Counted from the first letter of the stretch, positions 9,309-18,791 are shown. The stretch: DNA of 64,000 bases from CAWDMW01 sp963803575 (GCA_963803575.1 CAWDMW010000002.1:930001-994000); one strand, 5' to 3'. Program-made: numbers and translations. The notes: generated from the sequence alone by a model not told the origin.

Positions 9309-10838
9309 ATGAAGCATTATAATTTATGGACTACACTGACTGTGGTAGTTATGATATGTCTGATAGCAGCCATCAGTGCGCCTGCCTATGCGGAAAAACA
9401 TGCCGTGCTGGTGTATGACGCAGATACAAAACGTGTTTTGTATGAAGAGAATGGGTATTCACGACGCTATCCGGCATCACTCACGAAAATGATGACTTTA
9501 TATATGTTGTTTGAGCAAATGCGCGTGGGAAACGTGCGCAAGAACACGTCTATGACCGCATCTAAACATGCAGCGTCGCAGCCTCAAACAAATATCTCAT
9601 TGCGTACCGGTAACAAGATCACGGTCGATCAAGCTATACGTGCGTTGGTGGTGCGCTCTGCCAATGACGTGGCTGTGGTAGTTGCAGAACATTTAGGGAA
9701 AACCCAAAAGAATTTTGCTCTTATGGCTACTCGTAAGGCTCGTCAGCTGGGCATGAAAGACACCGTGTTTAAAAACCCTCATGGCTTGCCAGACAGTCGT
9801 CAGGTGACGACTGCCAAGGATATGGCGTTGCTGGGTGCAGCGTTGCGTCGTGATTTTCCGCAATATTATCATTATTTCTCAGTTAAGAAATTCACCTATA
9901 ACGGAAAACCATTTAAGTCCCATAATCGCGTGTTGAACAAATTACCGGGGGTAGATGGTATCAAAACAGGATACATACGGGCATCCGGGTTTAATCTGGT
10001 TAGTTCATTGAAACATCGCGGTAATAATATTGTAGCGGTTGTGATGGGAGGTACTAGCTCCTCACAGCGTGATGCACGTATGGTGAAGTTGCTGGAACGT
10101 ACACATACTACGCTGCTTGCGCAACGTAGTGGCAAGCCGGTACAGGTGGCATTTGCACCATCTCCGATGGCAAAACCTTTATCCGCCAGTGCCTCGCCAG
10201 TGAAAACACTGGATAAGCTGATTGCTACCAGTGCCGCAAGTATCCCTGTAAACGTGGCTGATGCTAGCCCCACCGCCATTCAAACTGCATATGCAAATAC
10301 ATTATCTGCACGTTCTACCATTCGCCCCACGCCAAAACCTGCATTAGTACCGGCACAAAATCAAGAAGTATCAAAGAAGCAGGAAGACGATGATGATGGA
10401 TGGTTCAACATCTCCATAGATTTTGGTAATAAGCCAACACCACCCGTGAAACAAGCTTCACCGCAGTCAGTAAATACAGCACGCCCTGCCGCATCACTAC
10501 CTAAACATACGCTGGATTATCAGTTGGCGGCATTAAGTCACGATTTTCCGGTTCCCTCTAAGATTGATGCGAAAGGTCAAAGCGCGCATGATCGTTCATG
10601 GGCAGTTCAGGTAGGTGTGTTCCGTGATACAGTATCAGCCAAAAAAGTTCTTTCAAACGTTGCACGTAAAGCACGATACCAATTGCGTGATGCAGTGGCA
10701 TATGTTGAATATGCAGACCAGCAGGAACGTGGGTTTCATCGCGCGCGGTTGAAAAACCTTACATGGAAATCTGCCGATGAAGCATGCAAAGTATTGCTAA
10801 AAATGAATCAGGATTGCTTTGTAACCCGCGTAAATTAA
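9309..10838 (+). CDS. D-alanyl-D-alanine carboxypeptidase with C-terminal SPOR domain
   Basis: Low-molecular-weight penicillin-binding protein (S11 family) that trims the terminal D-Ala from peptidoglycan stem peptides in the periplasm. 509 residues: signal peptide ending AYA|EK near 28; SxxK at S57-K60 (SLTK); SxN at S117-N119 (SAND); KTG at 219-221. A low-complexity Pro/Ala/Ser linker (about 275-420) leads to a SPOR domain (about 430-509, beginning WAVQVGVF) that binds denuded glycan at division sites. The DacA/DacF-like core plus SPOR is common in alphaproteobacteria. The upstream gap of 282 bases (9027-9308) shows no RNA or small gene by eye. Confidence 0.93.
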   Translation: MKHYNLWTTLTVVVMICLIAAISAPAYAEKHAVLVYDADTKRVLYEENGYSRRYPASLTKMMTLYMLFEQMRVGNVRKNTSMTASKHAASQPQTNISLRTGNKITVDQAIRALVVRSANDVAVVVAEHLGKTQKNFALMATRKARQLGMKDTVFKNPHGLPDSRQVTTAKDMALLGAALRRDFPQYYHYFSVKKFTYNGKPFKSHNRVLNKLPGVDGIKTGYIRASGFNLVSSLKHRGNNIVAVVMGGTSSSQRDARMVKLLERTHTTLLAQRSGKPVQVAFAPSPMAKPLSASASPVKTLDKLIATSAASIPVNVADASPTAIQTAYANTLSARSTIRPTPKPALVPAQNQEVSKKQEDDDDGWFNISIDFGNKPTPPVKQASPQSVNTARPAASLPKHTLDYQLAALSHDFPVPSKIDAKGQSAHDRSWAVQVGVFRDTVSAKKVLSNVARKARYQLRDAVAYVEYADQQERGFHRARLKNLTWKSADEACKVLLKMNQDCFVTRVN

Positions 10839-10860
10839 TTCGTTCATATGCTTTGCGCAT

Positions 10861-10905
10861 GTTGTGACAAAGCTACTTGCGATTTAAGGTGTGGTATGTC
10901 ACAAC
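10861..10905. promoter_or_regulatory. Perfect 9-bp inverted repeat just upstream of the ABC operon
   Basis: GTTGTGACA (10861-10869) and TGTCACAAC (10897-10905) are exact reverse complements with a 27-base spacer. The right arm ends nine bases before the ATG at 10915, so in RNA a hairpin would cover the initiation region, and in DNA the arms are 36 bp apart centre to centre. It could be an operator or a translational control element for the GldA/F/G-like operon. Confidence 0.45.
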
Positions 10906-10914
10906 TGGTGAACT

Positions 10915-11652
10915 ATGGACCTATTTGTTGATGCAGTCGCGCTCACGAAATCATTTGGCACGGTTAATGCCGTAAAAGACTTATCACTTTCCGTACCCAA
11001 AGGGCAGGTGCTTGGATTCCTCGGTGCAAATGGTGCTGGAAAAACCACGACTATGCGCATGATTACCGGATACCTTCCACCCTCTGAGGGTGAAATAACC
11101 GTATGCGGCGTGAATGTGCTGCAACATACGGTACAGGCACAGCAACATATTGGATACCTGCCTGAAGGCGCACCGCTCTACCCTGATATGACGCCGCACC
11201 AGTTGCTGCATTTTATTGCGGGTATACGTCAGCTACCTCGAGCATTTTTTGCCACCCAATATGACAAGATCGTAGCCCATCTTAATCTGGAAACAGTATT
11301 ATATCAGCCTATGGATACGCTTTCCAAAGGATTCAAGCGCCGTGTAGGATTGGCACAGGCACTGATTCACGATCCCGACGTGCTTATTTTGGATGAGCCA
11401 ACTGACGGTCTTGATCCACTACAAAAGCGTGAAGTACGTACACTCATTAAAACCATTGCAAAAGAAAAAGCAGTGATTATCTCAACCCATATTCTAGAAG
11501 AGGTCGATGCAATCTGTAGTCGCGCAGTCATTATTGCCCATGGTACATTGCAAGCAGATGGCACCCCTCAAGAGTTAAGGCAGCAATACGGGAAAGAGCA
11601 TCTGGACGATATTTTCTGTGATATTGCTATGGCAAAAGGGCAGGCCTCATGA
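10915..11652 (+). CDS. ABC transporter ATP-binding protein (GldA-like, ABC-2 type)
   Basis: Cytoplasmic ATPase of an ABC-2 type system. 245 residues with Walker A GANGAGKTT (about 38-46), a Q-loop region, the signature LSKGFKRR (about 137-144) and Walker B VLILDEPTDGLD (about 158-169), then the ISTHILEEV switch His. The degenerate signature (LSKG) is typical for the drug/gliding subgroup. Its stop overlaps the next start by ATGA, and the following three genes give the ATPase-permease-GldG-DUF4340 set found widely outside gliding bacteria. Substrate is unknown; in Bacteroidetes the homologous GldAFG set is needed for gliding, but gliding should not be assumed here. Confidence 0.92.
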   Translation: MDLFVDAVALTKSFGTVNAVKDLSLSVPKGQVLGFLGANGAGKTTTMRMITGYLPPSEGEITVCGVNVLQHTVQAQQHIGYLPEGAPLYPDMTPHQLLHFIAGIRQLPRAFFATQYDKIVAHLNLETVLYQPMDTLSKGFKRRVGLAQALIHDPDVLILDEPTDGLDPLQKREVRTLIKTIAKEKAVIISTHILEEVDAICSRAVIIAHGTLQADGTPQELRQQYGKEHLDDIFCDIAMAKGQAS

Positions 11653-12386
11653 AGCAATTGCAAGCCGTATTTACCCGCGAACTTAGAGGATATTTTCAAA
11701 CACCTGTTGCCTATGTGTTTATGATGGTGTTTTTGCTGGCCATTGGAGCATTTACCTTTTATCTGGAAAATTATTTCCAGCGCGGCATTGCGGACATGGC
11801 ACCTTTTTTTCAGTGGCATCCGTGGGTATATTTATTCCTGATCCCTGCGGTTAGTATGCGCTTATGGTCAGAAGAGCGCCATAGTGGTACCATTGAATTG
11901 ATTATGACGTTACCAGTCAGCCCGCGAACTTTGGTACTGGGTAAGTTTCTGGCTGCATGGTTGTTCATTATCATTACACTTGCATGTACGTTGCCTACAT
12001 GGATAACCGCTAATTATTTAGGGCAACCGGATAATGGTGTCATTATCGCTGCGTATCTGGCAAGCATTCTGTTGGCTGGTGCATATCTGGCCATTGGCAG
12101 CGCAATGTCAGCGTTAACATCCAATCAGGTAGTAGCGTTTATTTTAAGTGCAGCCATAGGGCTGCTATTTGTGATGTCTGGCTTTAATGTAGTGATTCGT
12201 TTTCTGGAAGGCTGGTTGCCGCAATGGGGTATTGATGCTGTGATGTCACTCAGCCTGCTAGTTAATTATAATGGCATGACCAGCGGTGTGATTGAGCTAA
12301 AGCATCTTGTTTATTTTTTCAGTATGATGGGTTTTTGGCTGTTTGCCACACTCATTATTATCGAACAACGCAAAGGCAAGAGGTAA
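11649..12386 (+). CDS. ABC-2 type permease (GldF-like)
   Basis: A 245-residue polytopic inner-membrane protein with about six hydrophobic segments (near 18-38, 60-78, 100-122, 140-165, 170-190, 222-240). The family feature between the first helices is the SEERHSGTIELIMTLPVSP stretch after MRLW, characteristic of ABC-2 permeases. It overlaps the ATPase gene by four bases and is followed after six bases by the GldG-like subunit, so the complex is made from one message. Predicted to form the membrane channel with the ATPase. Confidence 0.9.
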   Translation: MKQLQAVFTRELRGYFQTPVAYVFMMVFLLAIGAFTFYLENYFQRGIADMAPFFQWHPWVYLFLIPAVSMRLWSEERHSGTIELIMTLPVSPRTLVLGKFLAAWLFIIITLACTLPTWITANYLGQPDNGVIIAAYLASILLAGAYLAIGSAMSALTSNQVVAFILSAAIGLLFVMSGFNVVIRFLEGWLPQWGIDAVMSLSLLVNYNGMTSGVIELKHLVYFFSMMGFWLFATLIIIEQRKGKR

Positions 12387-12392
12387 CTGAAG

Positions 12393-14213
12393 ATGCAGCG
12401 TTATCTGGTGTTGTTTCTGGCATTTATTATCCTCATTGGAGTGAACATGATTGCCCGTTACGGGTTGCATTCTGTGCGTTTGGATGTAACGGAGCAGGGG
12501 CATTTCACGGTATCGGATGAAGCCATATCTATTTTGACGTCTATAGATGAACCCGTCACGCTGCGTTTCTTCTTTACTCAGGAACAGGCAAATGGGCTGC
12601 CTGTGTTTCAAACATATGCAGAGCGCATTCGCAGTTTATTGCACCAATATGAAGATATGGCAGGGCAAAATATCACACTGGAATTCCTCAACCCTAAAGC
12701 ATTCTCACAAGAAGAAGACGTGGCTGTAGCTCATGGCGTGCAGGGCATTCCGGTTGATGACAAAGGAAACCACTTTTATTTTGGGCTAAGTGTAGAAAAT
12801 ACCACAGATGATCGCGGCGTCATTGCTTTCTTTGATCCTTCCCGTAGTCAGTTCCTGGAATATGACATTATTCGCTTAATCCATGAAATGGCGCAGCCAG
12901 AGCGCAAAACTATTGGTTTGCTCAGTACCCTACCAATGAAGGGTACGCCTGATATGAAGCAGATGCGTGTTGACGGCGAATGGATGATATTGCAACAAAT
13001 GCAGTCTCAATTTAAAGTGGAGATACTGCCAGAAGAAGTGACGGCCATTGACCCGAATGTTATTGACACATTAATGCTAGTGCATCCCCATGATTTGCCT
13101 GATGCAACGCTCTATGCAATAGATCAGTATATAATGAAGGGAGGGCATCTGTTGCTGATGATGGATGCTTACGTCAATAGTCTTTCTGTCAGTGATAAAG
13201 CCAGTCAGCTTGACGTATTACTGGATAAATGGGGCGTGTCTGTGTCTTCTGATAAGGTGGCAGGTGAGAAAGATGCGGCAATTAGTGTGCAACAGCCAGG
13301 AGTCAGCCGCCTGCGAACATTCCCGAACGTAACCTGGCTGGAAATGGGATCGTCCTATTTTTCCGATAGTTCTGTACTGACCGCATCACTTGAAATATTG
13401 CGCATGATTGAATCTGGTTTTATTACACAAGATGACAATTCTCCTTTGGATATGTTGCCATTAATCACTACCACTCCAGCGGCGATGAAAGTGCCGGTAG
13501 AGAATTTACAGAAAGCAATGCCTGTGAATCAGCTATACCATAATTATGTCCCTGATGGTGAACCGCTTATTTTGGCTGCTGAATTATATGGTACGATAGA
13601 CAGCGCGTTTGGCGATGAGAAGGCGGAGCAACAACAAAGCGATCATGTGTCTACCTCTGTTCGTCCGGCACGCATCGTGTTAATTGCTGATACAGACATG
13701 CTGCGTAACGAGTATTGGGTGAACGTGCAGCAGCTTTATGGAAGCACATTGATGGTGCCTAGTGCGGATAATGGTGCGTTCATTTTAAATGCATTGGATT
13801 ATCTGACAGGGAGTGATGCCCTGATTGCCATGCGTGGTGTTGGAACAACCGATCGACGTTTTGATGTGCTCGACGAGATGAAGCGCGAAGCTGAAAGCCG
13901 TTTTCGTGCGCAGGAGCAGGAGCTTCGCAATACGTTGAAGTCTATGGAGCAACGTTTGCGTGAGCTACAGACGCAGGAACAGCAGGGAACCAGTCTTTTC
14001 ACTGATGGGCAGGCAGAAGAAGTGCAGACGTTCAGAGAAGCCTTTTTAGAAACGCGCAAAAAACTGCGTCAGGTGCAGCGTGACTTAAATGCTGACATTG
14101 AAGCGTTAGGCATGAAGCTGGCATGGCTAAATATTCTGGCGATACCTTTAGTGTTGCTCATATTAGCATTCGTGCTGCCGCGTACCATTCGGCGTATGGG
14201 GAAAACCACATGA
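12393..14213 (+). CDS. GldG-like ABC system auxiliary protein
   Basis: A 606-residue protein with an N-terminal membrane helix (about 5-25), a large extracytoplasmic region with the GldG-type fold (TEQGHFTVSDEA near 35, then VTLRFFFTQEQ), a helical coiled-coil segment (about 485-560, many Glu/Gln/Arg) and a C-terminal membrane helix (about 575-597) followed by RTIRRM. This matches COG3225-type proteins that accompany GldA/GldF. Likely the periplasmic partner of the permease. It overlaps the DUF4340 gene by ATGA. The transported or remodelled substrate is not known. Confidence 0.85.
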   Translation: MQRYLVLFLAFIILIGVNMIARYGLHSVRLDVTEQGHFTVSDEAISILTSIDEPVTLRFFFTQEQANGLPVFQTYAERIRSLLHQYEDMAGQNITLEFLNPKAFSQEEDVAVAHGVQGIPVDDKGNHFYFGLSVENTTDDRGVIAFFDPSRSQFLEYDIIRLIHEMAQPERKTIGLLSTLPMKGTPDMKQMRVDGEWMILQQMQSQFKVEILPEEVTAIDPNVIDTLMLVHPHDLPDATLYAIDQYIMKGGHLLLMMDAYVNSLSVSDKASQLDVLLDKWGVSVSSDKVAGEKDAAISVQQPGVSRLRTFPNVTWLEMGSSYFSDSSVLTASLEILRMIESGFITQDDNSPLDMLPLITTTPAAMKVPVENLQKAMPVNQLYHNYVPDGEPLILAAELYGTIDSAFGDEKAEQQQSDHVSTSVRPARIVLIADTDMLRNEYWVNVQQLYGSTLMVPSADNGAFILNALDYLTGSDALIAMRGVGTTDRRFDVLDEMKREAESRFRAQEQELRNTLKSMEQRLRELQTQEQQGTSLFTDGQAEEVQTFREAFLETRKKLRQVQRDLNADIEALGMKLAWLNILAIPLVLLILAFVLPRTIRRMGKTT

Positions 14214-15250
14214 AACAGCGCGATCTATGGTTAGCGGTGGGTGCTATTGTCGTGATTGCACTGGCCATTCTGTTAAAGCCCGATATGCAGGAAACTCCGT
14301 CAGATCAGACCCGCTATGATGCACTGGCCCCCGGGCTTAAAGATCAGGTAAATGCAGTGAGTCGCGTTGTTTTGGAGCAAGGCGCGCAGTTGCAAACCAC
14401 GCTGGTGCAAGGTGAAGATGGCCAATGGAACGTGAAAGAGCGATCCGGCTTTCCTGCTGACACTGCCGCAATTCGTAAATTACTGCTGCATGTTGCGCAA
14501 AGTGAAATACGCACAGCCAAAACAGATGATCCAGCTAAATGGCATCGTCTGGCACTGGATGATAAGCAAGCAACGTCGATACAGTTTTACTCGGATGATA
14601 CGCTACTGCATCATATATGGCTTGGAAAAGTTAGCAGTGAGAAAACCACAACGTATGTTCGTACCGGTGAATCACCACAAACGTACCTGACTAGCGGTCA
14701 ATTGAATTTCACGGCTAACCCGAATGACTGGTTAAGATATAAATGGTTTGAACTTGCGCGCCATCGTGTGCAGTCTGTTGCGTTTCAGTTTGACGGCAAG
14801 CGAGACTATGTTTACGCGCGTAGTATGCCAAAGGACACAATGGAATTTTCTCCGCTGCCCGCAGATAAGCGCTTAAAAACCAGCCGTATGGTCATTGATG
14901 CTTCCAGCTATCTGGAGCGTTTTGCTTTTACGGACGTATTGTCAGCTAACCGCTTGGATAAAGAACAAGCGCAAGGTGACGCTAAAGATGTGACGCGTTT
15001 CACTACATTTGGAGGGCTGGTGATTGAGGTGGCGTTTTATATGATTGATTATCAGGAATGGGCAAGCGTAAAGGCGTATGTAGACCCCTTAGCCAGAGTA
15101 CAGGAGGTTACAAAGCTTCCTTCTTTAGAAGCATTGCGGGCTGAAGCACAACAAATTAATGCGCTGACAAAAGGCTGGCTATATCAAATTTCTCCTTTCC
15201 ATTACAACAAACTGCGTCGCTCTTATTACGACATTGTTGAGCTACGGTAA
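14210..15250 (+). CDS. DUF4340 domain protein of the GldFG-like operon
   Basis: A 346-residue protein beginning at the ATG overlapping the previous stop (ATGA, 14210-14213); an upstream in-phase start at 14123 would lie inside the preceding gene and is not favoured. One N-terminal membrane helix (about 8-24) is followed by a periplasmic DUF4340-like region, with the usual W(N)VKERSGFPAD block near 70 and repeated beta-rich TYVR/YLTSGQ motifs. DUF4340 proteins regularly follow GldG-like genes, so it is probably the fourth subunit of that complex. Function unknown. Confidence 0.82.
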   Translation: MKQRDLWLAVGAIVVIALAILLKPDMQETPSDQTRYDALAPGLKDQVNAVSRVVLEQGAQLQTTLVQGEDGQWNVKERSGFPADTAAIRKLLLHVAQSEIRTAKTDDPAKWHRLALDDKQATSIQFYSDDTLLHHIWLGKVSSEKTTTYVRTGESPQTYLTSGQLNFTANPNDWLRYKWFELARHRVQSVAFQFDGKRDYVYARSMPKDTMEFSPLPADKRLKTSRMVIDASSYLERFAFTDVLSANRLDKEQAQGDAKDVTRFTTFGGLVIEVAFYMIDYQEWASVKAYVDPLARVQEVTKLPSLEALRAEAQQINALTKGWLYQISPFHYNKLRRSYYDIVELR

Positions 15251-15253
15251 GCT

Positions 15254-16690
15254 ATGTTGGCAGCGGTCATTGATATCGGGTCAAATAGTGTCCGGTTGGT
15301 ACTGTATCAATATACTGGCCACCACGCACAAGCGGTCTTTAATGAGAAAAGCACGTGCCATTTAGGGGCTGGATTAGTAGATGGGGATAGTCTGGAACCA
15401 TCTGCCAAGGATCTGGCGCGCGAGACCATCACACGGTTCAAGCGCATTTTAGTAGCACGCGCACCACAGCAAGTGATGGTCATTGCCACCGCCGCCATTC
15501 GGGAATCACAGGATGGTGCAGCCTTTGCAAAAGAATTAGCCGCCATTTTAGATCACCCTGTACATATTCTCTCTGGCAAGCAGGAAGCACTCTATGCCGC
15601 TTATGGTGTGCAGGCGACTATTTTTCAGCCAAGCGGTTTGGTAATGGATATGGGGGGAGGTAGTACCGAACTGGCACTGATTAATCATGCACAATCAGTC
15701 GTACCGCTGGCATCCATCCCTTATGGCTCATTAAAGTTTGCTGATATGTTTCAGCATCACCCGCAAACATTCGTATCGCGTATTGCTGAATTGTTGCAAG
15801 AGCGCGCCGGGGCGATAGATGCACAGCATCTATATACGGTAGGAGGTAGTTTCCGTGCGATTGCGCGCTACCATATTAAGAAGCATCGCTATCCTCTACA
15901 CATCATTCATGATTATGTGATGAATGCAGACAAGCTTGGTGAGATCATTGCCGAGTTTCGTCAGTTTGTGCAATGCAAAGAGCGTATCCCATACGTGGCG
16001 CGTCGTCGCCAGCACTCGGTGTTACCTGCTGCTATGATGCTGAAAGCAGTCATGCGTTATTGCCATGCTGAAACAGTGGTGTTTTCCTCTGCTGGTGTGC
16101 GTGAGGGCGCGCTGCGAGAATTGAATCCACCCGTTGATGCCATGGCATATGATCCACTTATGGCGATGGTACAGATGTTGAATGCAACGCACGGCCATAC
16201 GGATTATATTCTAGGGCTTGCTGACTGGATTTTGTCTGTCGTGCCGTGCAATCAGCGTGAAGCACGTTTGGTGCGGGCGTTTTGCTGGATCAGCGATATT
16301 GCAGCCACCGCCCATCCGGATTACCGTGCCGACTATGCCTTTCGCCATATCTTAGCCACGTCCGGTTATGGTATCACTCACCCAGAGCAAGTGACGCTGG
16401 CACTGATGCTGTATCATCGGTATCGTTCCCGCTTAAAAATACAGGATGACACCTTATCATTGCTCTCACCCCGCCAACGCCACCTGGCCTATGTAACGGG
16501 GCAGTTGGCACATATGGCGTTTAGTTTAAGCGCGGGATCTGCATCATTATTGTCAGATTATTCGCTCATGCGTGATGCGACTGGCGGCATTACCTTAAAG
16601 GTTGATGGATCAGCTGCCACAACGCGCTTACCCGACACTACGAACTGGCGTGAAGGATTGGATAAAGCGATAAGTGCTTTACTCAATTGA
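15254..16690 (+). CDS. Ppx/GppA family exopolyphosphatase/pppGpp phosphohydrolase
   Basis: Hydrolyses polyphosphate and/or guanosine pentaphosphate. 478 residues; the actin-like ASKHA fold is shown by the N-terminal VIDIGSNSVRLV phosphate loop (about 5-16) and the VMDMGGGSTELAL block near 130, and an HD-like helical C-terminal domain follows. Starts three bases after the DUF4340 stop. Its last 133 bases run antisense over the 3' end of aat, so both C-terminal coding regions share DNA. Which of the two substrates it prefers cannot be told from sequence. Confidence 0.9.
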   Translation: MLAAVIDIGSNSVRLVLYQYTGHHAQAVFNEKSTCHLGAGLVDGDSLEPSAKDLARETITRFKRILVARAPQQVMVIATAAIRESQDGAAFAKELAAILDHPVHILSGKQEALYAAYGVQATIFQPSGLVMDMGGGSTELALINHAQSVVPLASIPYGSLKFADMFQHHPQTFVSRIAELLQERAGAIDAQHLYTVGGSFRAIARYHIKKHRYPLHIIHDYVMNADKLGEIIAEFRQFVQCKERIPYVARRRQHSVLPAAMMLKAVMRYCHAETVVFSSAGVREGALRELNPPVDAMAYDPLMAMVQMLNATHGHTDYILGLADWILSVVPCNQREARLVRAFCWISDIAATAHPDYRADYAFRHILATSGYGITHPEQVTLALMLYHRYRSRLKIQDDTLSLLSPRQRHLAYVTGQLAHMAFSLSAGSASLLSDYSLMRDATGGITLKVDGSAATTRLPDTTNWREGLDKAISALLN

Positions 16691-17235
16691 TGCAGATAAT
16701 CATTTCGGGGTATTTCCACCACACCGAACTGTTCAAGATGTGGATTAACAAATTGCGTATCCAGCAACTGGTAACGGCATGATAGTAATACCTCCAACAG
16801 GTAAGCAAAAGCAATTTTGCTGGCGTTGGTGCGGCGGCTAAACATGCTTTCTCCAAAGAATGCCCCGCCACGTGATACGCCGTAAAGACCGCCTGCCAGT
16901 GTCTCCCCTTCCCAGCATTCCACGCTATGGGCGTGGCCTAACTCGTGCAGTTGTTGGTAGGCTGTGATTATGGGTGTGCTGATCCAGCTATCACGATCTT
17001 CATCGCGTGGCTGGGCGCAGGCGTGCAGCACATCCGCGAACGCATGATTAATGGTAACGGTGAAAGGTCGCTTACGTAATGCCTTCTTCAAACTGCGGGG
17101 CAAATGAAACTGATTAAGCGGAATAATCGCACGTGGATCAGGGTTAAACCAGTGAATATCCGTATCTTCGCGACTCATCGCCATCGGAAAATATCCGCTT
17201 TCATAAGCGGTGATAAGTAATTCAGTATCCAGCAT
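16558..17235 (-). CDS. aat: Leucyl/phenylalanyl-tRNA-protein transferase
   Basis: Adds Leu or Phe to proteins with N-terminal Arg or Lys, marking them for ClpS/ClpAP (N-end rule). With the ATG at 17235 (MLDTELLITAYESGYFPM) it has 225 residues, the usual size; a longer in-phase start at 17280 would lie inside the neighbouring terminator stem and is rejected. Family motifs: GYFPMAM, WFNPDPRAIIPL near 30, and AGGLYGVSRGGAFFGESMFS near 133. The last 133 bases are convergent over the end of the Ppx/GppA gene, so the final ~44 residues (which include basic and Ser-rich stretches) may be an extension past the conserved domain. Confidence 0.92.
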   Translation of the reverse strand: MLDTELLITAYESGYFPMAMSREDTDIHWFNPDPRAIIPLNQFHLPRSLKKALRKRPFTVTINHAFADVLHACAQPRDEDRDSWISTPIITAYQQLHELGHAHSVECWEGETLAGGLYGVSRGGAFFGESMFSRRTNASKIAFAYLLEVLLSCRYQLLDTQFVNPHLEQFGVVEIPRNDYLHQLSKALIALSNPSRQFVVSGKRVVAADPSTFKVMPPVASRMSE

Positions 17236-17266
17236 GTGCCAGCCAGTATAAGCAAACCACCAGCAC

Positions 17267-17306
17267 AAAAAAAGGCACAATATCCTGATCTAGGGGATAT
17301 TGTGCC
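17267..17306 (-). terminator. Rho-independent terminator of the DUF1523-like gene
   Basis: A perfect 12-bp stem (17274-17285 with 17295-17306), nine-base loop, and on the minus strand a run of seven T (17273-17267). It lies directly after the stop at 17314 and just upstream of the aat start, so it separates the two minus-strand genes. Confidence 0.9.
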
Positions 17307-17313
17307 TGTGAAT

Positions 17314-17637
17314 TTATTGTTCAGCTGGTTCAACATCTACGATGTTGGGGTACCAGCTGAATAAAGGTACTCTATAACCAGTTGTTGTGACTAAGAAAGT
17401 TTGCTCTTCTTTGAGTCTCCAATAGGTATTGGACGCTCTAAAATGTAATCTAGCCCAGTCATCGTCAACTTTGTATACTTCCCCTTCATTTGACCATACA
17501 AGATATTCAGAAGGGGTGCGTTCTTTTCTGTCAACCGTAATTTTTTCAGTAGCCACTGTTCCATAGCTAACCAGAACAGGTGAAACTAATCCGATAATTA
17601 CAGCAGGAACCAACAAGCAGCCTAATTTAATGCGCAT
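17314..17637 (-). CDS. Small exported/anchored protein, DUF1523-like
   Basis: A 107-residue protein with an N-terminal hydrophobic segment (about 6-26) serving as anchor or signal, then a small beta-rich domain. The C-terminal GYRVPLFSWYPNIVDVEP segment and the YLVWSNEGEVYKVDDD block resemble the DUF1523 family found in proteobacteria and some prophages. The function of that family is not known. It is a single-gene unit: a strong terminator follows, and a short AT-rich spacer (17638-17702) precedes it. Family call is moderate, from motif memory only. Confidence 0.6.
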   Translation of the reverse strand: MRIKLGCLLVPAVIIGLVSPVLVSYGTVATEKITVDRKERTPSEYLVWSNEGEVYKVDDDWARLHFRASNTYWRLKEEQTFLVTTTGYRVPLFSWYPNIVDVEPAEQ

Positions 17638-17702
17638 TTTTGTAAAAACAATAAACGATAAGAATGTTTACAATATAAATTTTATTAACAGAAGTCAAAC
17701 GT

Positions 17703-18791
17703 TTATTTAGCGGATATTTGCCCGTCACAAATATGCTGTAAATCCTTCCATGCATCATCACTCAGAGCATTATCACCGCTTGCCGTGTCAGTGATGAGTG
17801 CATTGATGGTTGTAATACGGTCTTGTGTTGGGGGGTGAGTAGAGAAGTACCCTAAAATACCCTCATCGTTACCGTGTTTTTCTTCCAATTGATGAAAAAA
17901 CGAGACTAGCCCTTGCTGCTTGATACCTGCCTGTGACAGAATCTCTAGGGCGGCTATGTCTGCATCATGTTCCATGCTATGTCTGTATGTGCCATCAATA
18001 TAGGAGTTGAGCAAACCTGTTGCAGACACACTGGACGAGGAGCCGCCAAACACCAGAAAACTGATGATACGTGTGCCAATGGATTTGGCTAATGCCTGCA
18101 CAGGGTGGTTATACATGACATGCCCTAACTCATGAGCCAACACGCCAGCCACTTCATTAGAGTTTTGGGATGCTTGAATGAGTCCATCAAACAGGATAAT
18201 ACGGTTGTCAGGTAACGTAATGGCGTTGGCCATTGGGTGATGAATCACGGTCACATTGGGAATAGTTTGTAGCCTTTGATTCTTCGCTAAACGCTGATAT
18301 AGCTGACGCAAAGCCTTAAGGCCTTCTGGTTGATTGCATACAGGGTATTGCGTGTGTAACGCGTCCACTACTTCTTCAGACAGTTTGGTTCTTACCTCAT
18401 GACTAATCAGCGGTGCCAGCCATGCGGGTGCAGAGGGCGAAAGAGCAAAGAACGCGATAACCATGATAACTGCTCCGGCCAGCATTGCCATCAGTGACAG
18501 AGGGGTTGTTGGCAGGTGCCAGCCTCGTTGGTGCGGGCGAAGATGTGCATAGATGGTTTCCCATAAAGCAGCATCTTCTATTAATAGGCGCGCACTAGAA
18601 GTGTCAGGGTGGGTGAGGCGTATAGGAACCCCATCTTTGGGATTACCGATAATCGTAATCTCCTCATATGCCCAGTTTTGGATCGTCTCAATACGGTTTG
18701 ACTGTTGAATGCGCAAATGTGTTTCAGTAATGGCAATAGTGACGTGCTGTGACTGGGAAATTTCGCCATCATAATAGATCGCTTTAGACAT
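17703..18791 (-). CDS. M48 family membrane metalloprotease
   Basis: A 362-residue zinc protease. The N-terminus (1-90) is a small domain beginning SKAIYYDGEIS, then a membrane segment (about 98-118), then an M48 peptidase domain with the HExxH motif HELGH (H220, E221, H224) and the downstream MEHDADIAALE helix giving the third ligand. A second hydrophobic stretch (about 236-256) contains GGSSSS. It belongs with BepA/HtpX-like M48 enzymes that act on membrane or periplasmic proteins. The start abuts the stop of the DUF898 gene with no gap (TAA then ATG), so the pair is co-translated. Confidence 0.9.
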   Translation of the reverse strand: MSKAIYYDGEISQSQHVTIAITETHLRIQQSNRIETIQNWAYEEITIIGNPKDGVPIRLTHPDTSSARLLIEDAALWETIYAHLRPHQRGWHLPTTPLSLMAMLAGAVIMVIAFFALSPSAPAWLAPLISHEVRTKLSEEVVDALHTQYPVCNQPEGLKALRQLYQRLAKNQRLQTIPNVTVIHHPMANAITLPDNRIILFDGLIQASQNSNEVAGVLAHELGHVMYNHPVQALAKSIGTRIISFLVFGGSSSSVSATGLLNSYIDGTYRHSMEHDADIAALEILSQAGIKQQGLVSFFHQLEEKHGNDEGILGYFSTHPPTQDRITTINALITDTASGDNALSDDAWKDLQHICDGQISAK

